Source: Syntrophomonadaceae bacterium
GTDB taxonomy: Bacteria > Bacillota > Dethiobacteria > PWVN01
Direction: 5' to 3'
Length of the DNA stretch: 7,928 bases
Assembly: GCA_003561835.1 (NCBI GenBank)
Contig: PWVN01000275.1
Location: forward strand, 1-7,928
The translations under genes were made by a program, and so were the position numbers. Shown here one piece after another: positions 5,204-7,928 of the stretch (positions are counted from its first letter, which is position 1; each line of letters begins with the position of its first letter). The notes beneath the pieces are model-generated. The model was given only the letters and a program-made list of their open reading frames with translations, was not told the origin of the DNA and did no database searches.

Positions 5204-5845
5204 TCACTTTTTCTTGCCCCGGGTGGCGTAGAAAGCCGCTGCCTGGGCCCGGTTGCTCACGTTCAGCTTGTGCAAAACCCGGCTCAGGTGATTGCGCACC
5301 GTCCGCTCGCTCAGGTAGAGTTCGTCCCCGATCTCCCGGTTGGTCTTGCCTTCCGCCACCAGGGAGAGGACCTTCAGTTCCCGGGAGGTCAGCAGGTCTT
5401 CCAACCGTTCGGACCCCCCGTCCTCCCGCTTCTTCATATACTGGAGGACATTCCCCGTAATCGTGGGGTCCAGCAGGGATTGGCCCCGGGCCACTTTCTC
5501 CACCGCTTCCACCAGGGAGTTCCCCTTGATTTCCTTCAACACGAAACCCGAAGCACCGGCCAGGATGGCTTCGATGACCACATCATCATCGGGAAAGGAG
5601 GTCAGCATGATGACCTTCATTTCCGGGTGCTTCTCGAGAATCCGGCGGCAGGCCTCCACGCCGCTGCCGTCGGGAAGGCGCACATCCATGATCACCAGAT
5701 CGGGTTTGGCCAGAGCTGCCTGTTCCACGGCCTCCTGCACCGACCCTGCCTCAGCCACTACGGTGAATCCGGGGTTACGGTTTAACAGCCCTTTGAGCCC
5801 CAGGCGGACCACCTCGTGGTCGTCCACGATCATCACTTTGGTCAT
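5204..5845 (-). CDS. NarL/LuxR-type two-component response regulator
   Basis: This is a DNA-binding transcription regulator, phosphorylated by the kinase encoded directly upstream. The 213 residues contain a receiver domain (about 1-120) with acidic pair D8/D9, phospho-acceptor D54 in VIMDVRLPDGSG, T82 and K104, then a linker and a GerE/LuxR helix-turn-helix at about 147-205: LTSRELKVLSLVAEGKTNRE followed by the recognition helix SERTVRNHLSRVLHKL. All phosphorylation residues are intact. The start is taken as the ATG at 5845, 7 bases after GAGGGG; a GTG two codons upstream has a poorly placed ribosome site. The gene overlaps the kinase by about 70 bases and the activase begins 13 bases after its TGA. 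Target promoters are unknown; autoregulation of the operon is a reasonable guess. Confidence 0.94.
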   Translation of the reverse strand: MTKVMIVDDHEVVRLGLKGLLNRNPGFTVVAEAGSVQEAVEQAALAKPDLVIMDVRLPDGSGVEACRRILEKHPEMKVIMLTSFPDDDVVIEAILAGASGFVLKEIKGNSLVEAVEKVARGQSLLDPTITGNVLQYMKKREDGGSERLEDLLTSRELKVLSLVAEGKTNREIGDELYLSERTVRNHLSRVLHKLNVSNRAQAAAFYATRGKKK

Positions 5846-7280
5846 CTTCACACCCCTCTTCCAGTGGAATGGTTACAACCGCCCGGGTACCCTTGCCTTT
5901 TTGGCTCATCAACTGGAAGCTCCCGTGGATGGCTTCCACCCGGGCCCTGACGTGCAGCAGGCCCAACTTCTCCCTGCGGTCCTGCTTCTCCTTCAGCTCC
6001 ATCAGCTCAAACCCCTTGCCGTTGTCCTGCAGGCTGACATGGAGAGTTCGCTGGCGGCAGTAGGCATTGAGTTCGATGCGGCCCGCACCGCTGTACTTGA
6101 CGGCATTGGTTAGAAGTTCCCGCAGGATGTGGAACAGGTGCACCTTACTCTCCGGCGAGAGATGGTAGCGTTTCAACCCCTCTCCCGCCATCACGTGCAG
6201 GTTGGAAGCACTGAAGATGGAAGCCACTTCCTCGATCAGTTGCCGCAGGTCCAACCCGGCCAGTTCGACCCTTTTTAAATCCTGGATATACATGCGCAGG
6301 TCCGAGATGACCTTATCATACTCTTCGATGATGGACTCAATCTTTTCATCCGCCTCCGGGTAAGCCTGGTCCTGGAGGAGATATTCCACTTCCTTGAGGT
6401 GGAGCCCCACAGCATACAGGGACTGGATGATGCCGTCATGCAGGTCTTTTTTTATCCTTTCCCTTTCCATGAGGACAGCATTCTCGCTCACCACCTTACG
6501 GATCAGGGCGGTTTTTTCCTCCTGGAAAAGGGTCAAAACCCGGAGCATGGAGACAGTGATGATAATGCAGGAGACCATGCGGATTACAGGGCTGGGGATC
6601 CCCGTGACCAGGAAAAAGTTCTCCGTATTGATCACCCCGGCCAGGAACACCGGGGCCGGGGGCACCACCGCCCCGGCTACCAGGGAGTAGAGGACAAAGG
6701 AAAACGCCAGGATGTTGAGGCCCAGGATGACGCCGGGCCTGCCCCCGAAGAGCTTCACCTGATCCCGCTGCCGGTAGACGGCATAGGCGGACAGCAGGCC
6801 GCCCGGCAGGCCGAAGAAGTGGCGGCTGTAAATATCTCCCATGGTGATCCAGTAGGCCGTGTTCTCCTGCAGGATCAAGAGGCGGTACACGGTGAAATAG
6901 CCAAACCAGAGGGCCGTGAGGGCGACGGCCAGGTACAGGAGTTTTTTGAAGCTTTGGTGGACCAGGACATCATCTAAAAGCCGGATGCCGAAAAAAAGGA
7001 GGAAGGCAAAGGAAATGCCGATGAAATTCAACTCCAGCAGGCGGAAGATGTAGGTGAGGTTCTCCCCAGACAGGGCGGCCCGGTAGGGCACGTAGAAATA
7101 GAACCATTCCGAGATGCCGTGGAGGAACCCGAAAACCGCCAGGAGCCAGAGGCTCCGGGCCATGGTGAAACTGCTGTTGCGGCGGACCTGCAGGGAGATG
7201 GCAAAGCCCATGAGGAAAAAGGACAACCCGTATATGAAGTAGATTTCCGGCATGTAAGCCTCAAAAAAAATGATTAACAC
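5775..7280 (-). CDS. Multi-pass membrane histidine kinase, HisKA_3 type
   Basis: This sensor kinase pairs with the NarL-type regulator encoded next to it. The 501 residues begin with about seven or eight hydrophobic segments (roughly 13-30, 42-60, 76-100, 112-130, 155-170, 182-204, 208-226 and 230-250), so the input domain lies in or at the membrane; I recognise no named sensor domain. A coiled linker follows, then the HisKA_3 dimerisation helices with phospho-acceptor H281 in DLHDGIIQSL, and a HATPase_c domain with N392 in LLTNAVKYS, DNGKGF at 419-424, the G2 region around KLGLLHVRARVEAIHG and GKGTRAVVTIPL at 462-472. The GTG start has AAGGAG 7 bases upstream. The last 28 or so residues (EGCEDDQSDDRG and on) go past the usual domain end and overlap the regulator gene, possibly an extension caused by a small indel. 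It is the first gene of the kinase-regulator-activase operon. Confidence 0.94.
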   Translation of the reverse strand: MLIIFFEAYMPEIYFIYGLSFFLMGFAISLQVRRNSSFTMARSLWLLAVFGFLHGISEWFYFYVPYRAALSGENLTYIFRLLELNFIGISFAFLLFFGIRLLDDVLVHQSFKKLLYLAVALTALWFGYFTVYRLLILQENTAYWITMGDIYSRHFFGLPGGLLSAYAVYRQRDQVKLFGGRPGVILGLNILAFSFVLYSLVAGAVVPPAPVFLAGVINTENFFLVTGIPSPVIRMVSCIIITVSMLRVLTLFQEEKTALIRKVVSENAVLMERERIKKDLHDGIIQSLYAVGLHLKEVEYLLQDQAYPEADEKIESIIEEYDKVISDLRMYIQDLKRVELAGLDLRQLIEEVASIFSASNLHVMAGEGLKRYHLSPESKVHLFHILRELLTNAVKYSGAGRIELNAYCRQRTLHVSLQDNGKGFELMELKEKQDRREKLGLLHVRARVEAIHGSFQLMSQKGKGTRAVVTIPLEEGCEDDQSDDRGRPRGGPPGAQRAVKP

Positions 7281-7302
7281 CGTGATTCTCCTTTGATAAT
7301 CG

Positions 7303-7308
7303 AGTATA
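7303..7308 (-). promoter_or_regulatory. Possible -10 element for the kinase-regulator-activase operon
   Basis: TATACT on the minus strand lies 9 bases before the AAGGAG ribosome site (7293-7288). No convincing -35 hexamer stands 16-18 bases upstream, so activator dependence is possible if this is the promoter. Just upstream are two short dyads, TTACTGTAA (7335-7343) and TTTATGTAAA (7351-7360), which could be regulator sites. This is weak evidence. Confidence 0.25.
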
Positions 7309-7382
7309 ATGATGGTGTCGAATCTACATACATATTACTGTAAGTCATCCTTTATGTAAAGCCCGCAATACTCCGGCGTCCA

Positions 7383-7430
7383 CCCCGGGCCCCCCAGCCC
7401 CCCCAGGCCCCGGGAACCCCGGGGGGGAGC
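7383..7430 (-). repeat. G-quadruplex-capable tract with an overlapping inverted repeat
   Basis: The minus strand carries five G-runs of 4, 4, 7, 6 and 4 bases (opposite C-runs at 7417-7420, 7408-7411, 7398-7404, 7390-7395 and 7383-7386) with short gaps of 2 to 6 bases, fitting the canonical quadruplex pattern. The same stretch can instead fold as a hairpin: C-runs at 7398-7404 against the G-run at 7421-7427, with CCCCGGG and CCCCGGGG inside. It lies about 100-150 bases upstream of the kinase start. Confidence 0.55.
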
Positions 7431-7439
7431 AAGACTCCC

Positions 7440-7458
7440 ATGCCGCCTTTGGTGGCAT
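7440..7458. repeat. Small hairpin without T-tract
   Basis: ATGCC-GCC and GG-T-GGCAT pair over eight positions, one of them a G-T, around a TTT loop. There is no T-run on either side, so it is not a standard terminator. It may be part of the neighbouring repeat-rich insertion or a leader element; function unknown. Confidence 0.4.
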
Positions 7459-7496
7459 CATCGGAAGATGGAAATAGACAGACAATTTTCAGTTTG

Positions 7497-7572
7497 GTTT
7501 ACTTTTAGGCTGACCCCCCGAGCCGGGGGAGTAAGTTTACTTTTGGGCCTGACCCCGAAAGTAAACTTACTC
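7497..7572. repeat. Compound direct and inverted repeat, probable short palindromic element
   Basis: GTTTACTTTTAGGCTGACCCC (7497-7517, lacking one base) and a 22-base copy at 7535-7556 (GTTTACTTTTGGGC then CTGACCCC) form a direct repeat. GAGTAAGTTTACTTT (7529-7543) and AAAGTAAACTTACTC (7558-7572) form a perfect 15-base-pair inverted repeat around a 14-base loop that can itself pair GGG with CCC. A second hairpin, CCCCC (7514-7518) with GGGGG (7525-7529), lies inside the first unit and shares its last G with the palindrome. The GGGGTCAGGCCC-type core on the opposite strand recalls short palindromes linked to REP-associated or other insertion-sequence transposases. It is probably a non-autonomous repeat, but no transposase is in the window. 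Confidence 0.7.
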
Positions 7573-7609
7573 AACAACTTCGGATAAAAATGCTGTTGGG
7601 AGGGATTTT

Positions 7610-7928
7610 ATGAAAAAGCTGCAAAGGGTTTTTATCGCGGGCATCCTGGCCCTGCTCCCCCTGGTGGTCACCCTGTACCTCCTCTACTTCCTCTTCACCA
7701 CCCTGGATAATTTCCTGGGAAATTTTTTGGAGGCCCTAGCCGGGCGGGAGCTGCCGGGGGCAGGGTTTCTCCTGAGCATCCTCCTGGTTCTCCTGGCCGG
7801 GTCTTTGACCACCAACCTGCTGGGGAACAAGCTCCTGAGAATCGGGGAAAAGCTCATCCAGAGAATTCCCCTGGCCAAGGGGATCTACAGCAGCACGAAG
7901 CAGATTGTGGATGCCTTTTCCAGCCGAG
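7610..7928 (+). CDS. DUF502 family membrane protein, N-terminal part
   Basis: DUF502 proteins are integral membrane proteins of about 200 residues with no established function. The first 106 codons are present; the gene runs off the right edge. The visible part shows a short basic start (MKKLQRVF), a membrane span at about 8-30, a loop, a second span at about 52-71 and then the conserved cytoplasmic stretch RIPLAKGIYSSTKQI at 85-99, which is the clearest family signature (relatives read IPLVRGIYSSVKQ). The ATG follows GGGAGGG by about 5 bases. It is divergent from the kinase operon and sits directly after a palindromic repeat, which may carry or disrupt its promoter. Nothing ties it functionally to its neighbours. 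Confidence 0.85.
   Translation, partial: MKKLQRVFIAGILALLPLVVTLYLLYFLFTTLDNFLGNFLEALAGRELPGAGFLLSILLVLLAGSLTTNLLGNKLLRIGEKLIQRIPLAKGIYSSTKQIVDAFSSR

Larger units (their letters stand above)
7281..7609. other. Gene-free divergent region between the kinase operon and the DUF502 gene
   Basis: I find no coding frame in these 329 bases. From left to right they hold a candidate kinase-operon promoter (about 7303-7308) with short dyads behind it, a C/G-run tract (7383-7430), a small hairpin (7440-7458), a compound direct and inverted repeat (7497-7572), and the ribosome site of the DUF502 gene (GGGAGGG, 7598-7604). No clear promoter for the DUF502 gene was seen; GATAAA at 7583-7588 is a poor -10 candidate with no -35. 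Confidence 0.6.

Noticed and set aside
4423..5460. 345-codon plus-strand frame opposite the activase and regulator, and the frames at 5105-5785 and 5340-6113
   Set aside because: They cross two well-supported minus-strand genes, contain no domain signature, and are Pro/Gly/Arg-rich as expected of antisense frames.
6399..6977. Plus-strand frame opposite the kinase membrane domain
   Set aside because: It is an antisense shadow; the minus-strand frame encodes clear transmembrane helices and HisKA_3.
7305..7310. Perfect TATAAT on the plus strand
   Set aside because: It has no -35 partner at 16-18 bases and no plus-strand gene until 7610, and it overlaps the more sensible minus-strand TATACT.
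7497..7572. CRISPR array
   Set aside because: There are only two imperfect direct copies, no regular spacers and a dominant inverted repeat; no cas gene is present.

Overview
The window reads as chromosomal DNA of a GC-rich anaerobic member of the Bacillota, most like a clostridial lineage of the Moorella/Peptococcaceae type. This is inferred from strong AGGAGG-type ribosome sites, GTG and TTG starts, consensus sigma-A promoters, a HgdC-type oxygen-sensitive activase, an iron-dependent alcohol dehydrogenase and a DUF502 membrane protein. No organism name can be proven from the sequence. Almost the whole window can be assigned, and both edges cut genes (tatC on the left, a DUF502 gene on the right).

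Left part (1-2120): a minus-strand tatA-tatC pair is divergent from a plus-strand iron-containing alcohol dehydrogenase. The dehydrogenase is followed by a small, apparently frameshifted reading frame with a good ribosome site, then by a perfect-stem bidirectional terminator.

Middle part (2120-4375): a minus-strand molybdenum cofactor block holds moaA and an overlapping MOSC-domain gene. Upstream of it lies a second, very short tatA. The leader in front of moaA carries two mutually exclusive hairpins that look like an attenuator. Divergent from tatA2, with a near-consensus promoter, is a copZ-like metallochaperone gene on the plus strand, closed by a terminator shared with the next minus-strand operon. 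Tat export and Moco biosynthesis fit together, because many molybdo- and tungsto-enzymes are exported folded through Tat.

Right part (4375-7280): one minus-strand operon encodes a multi-pass membrane histidine kinase (HisKA_3 type), a NarL/LuxR-type response regulator and, 13 bases later, a CoA-dehydratase activase of the BadF/BadG/HgdC family. The kinase and regulator genes overlap by about 70 bases. The operon suggests that a membrane-sensed signal is linked to ATP-driven low-potential electron transfer, but neither signal nor partner dehydratase is visible.

The last gene-free stretch (7281-7609) holds a G-quadruplex-capable tract, a small hairpin and a compound direct/inverted repeat resembling a short mobile palindromic element, just before the DUF502 gene.

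The points most worth a second look are: an in-frame TAG inside what looks like a longer tatA frame whose next stop overlaps the tatC start (GTGA); the moaA leader; the kinase-regulator-activase operon; and the palindromic repeat near the right edge.
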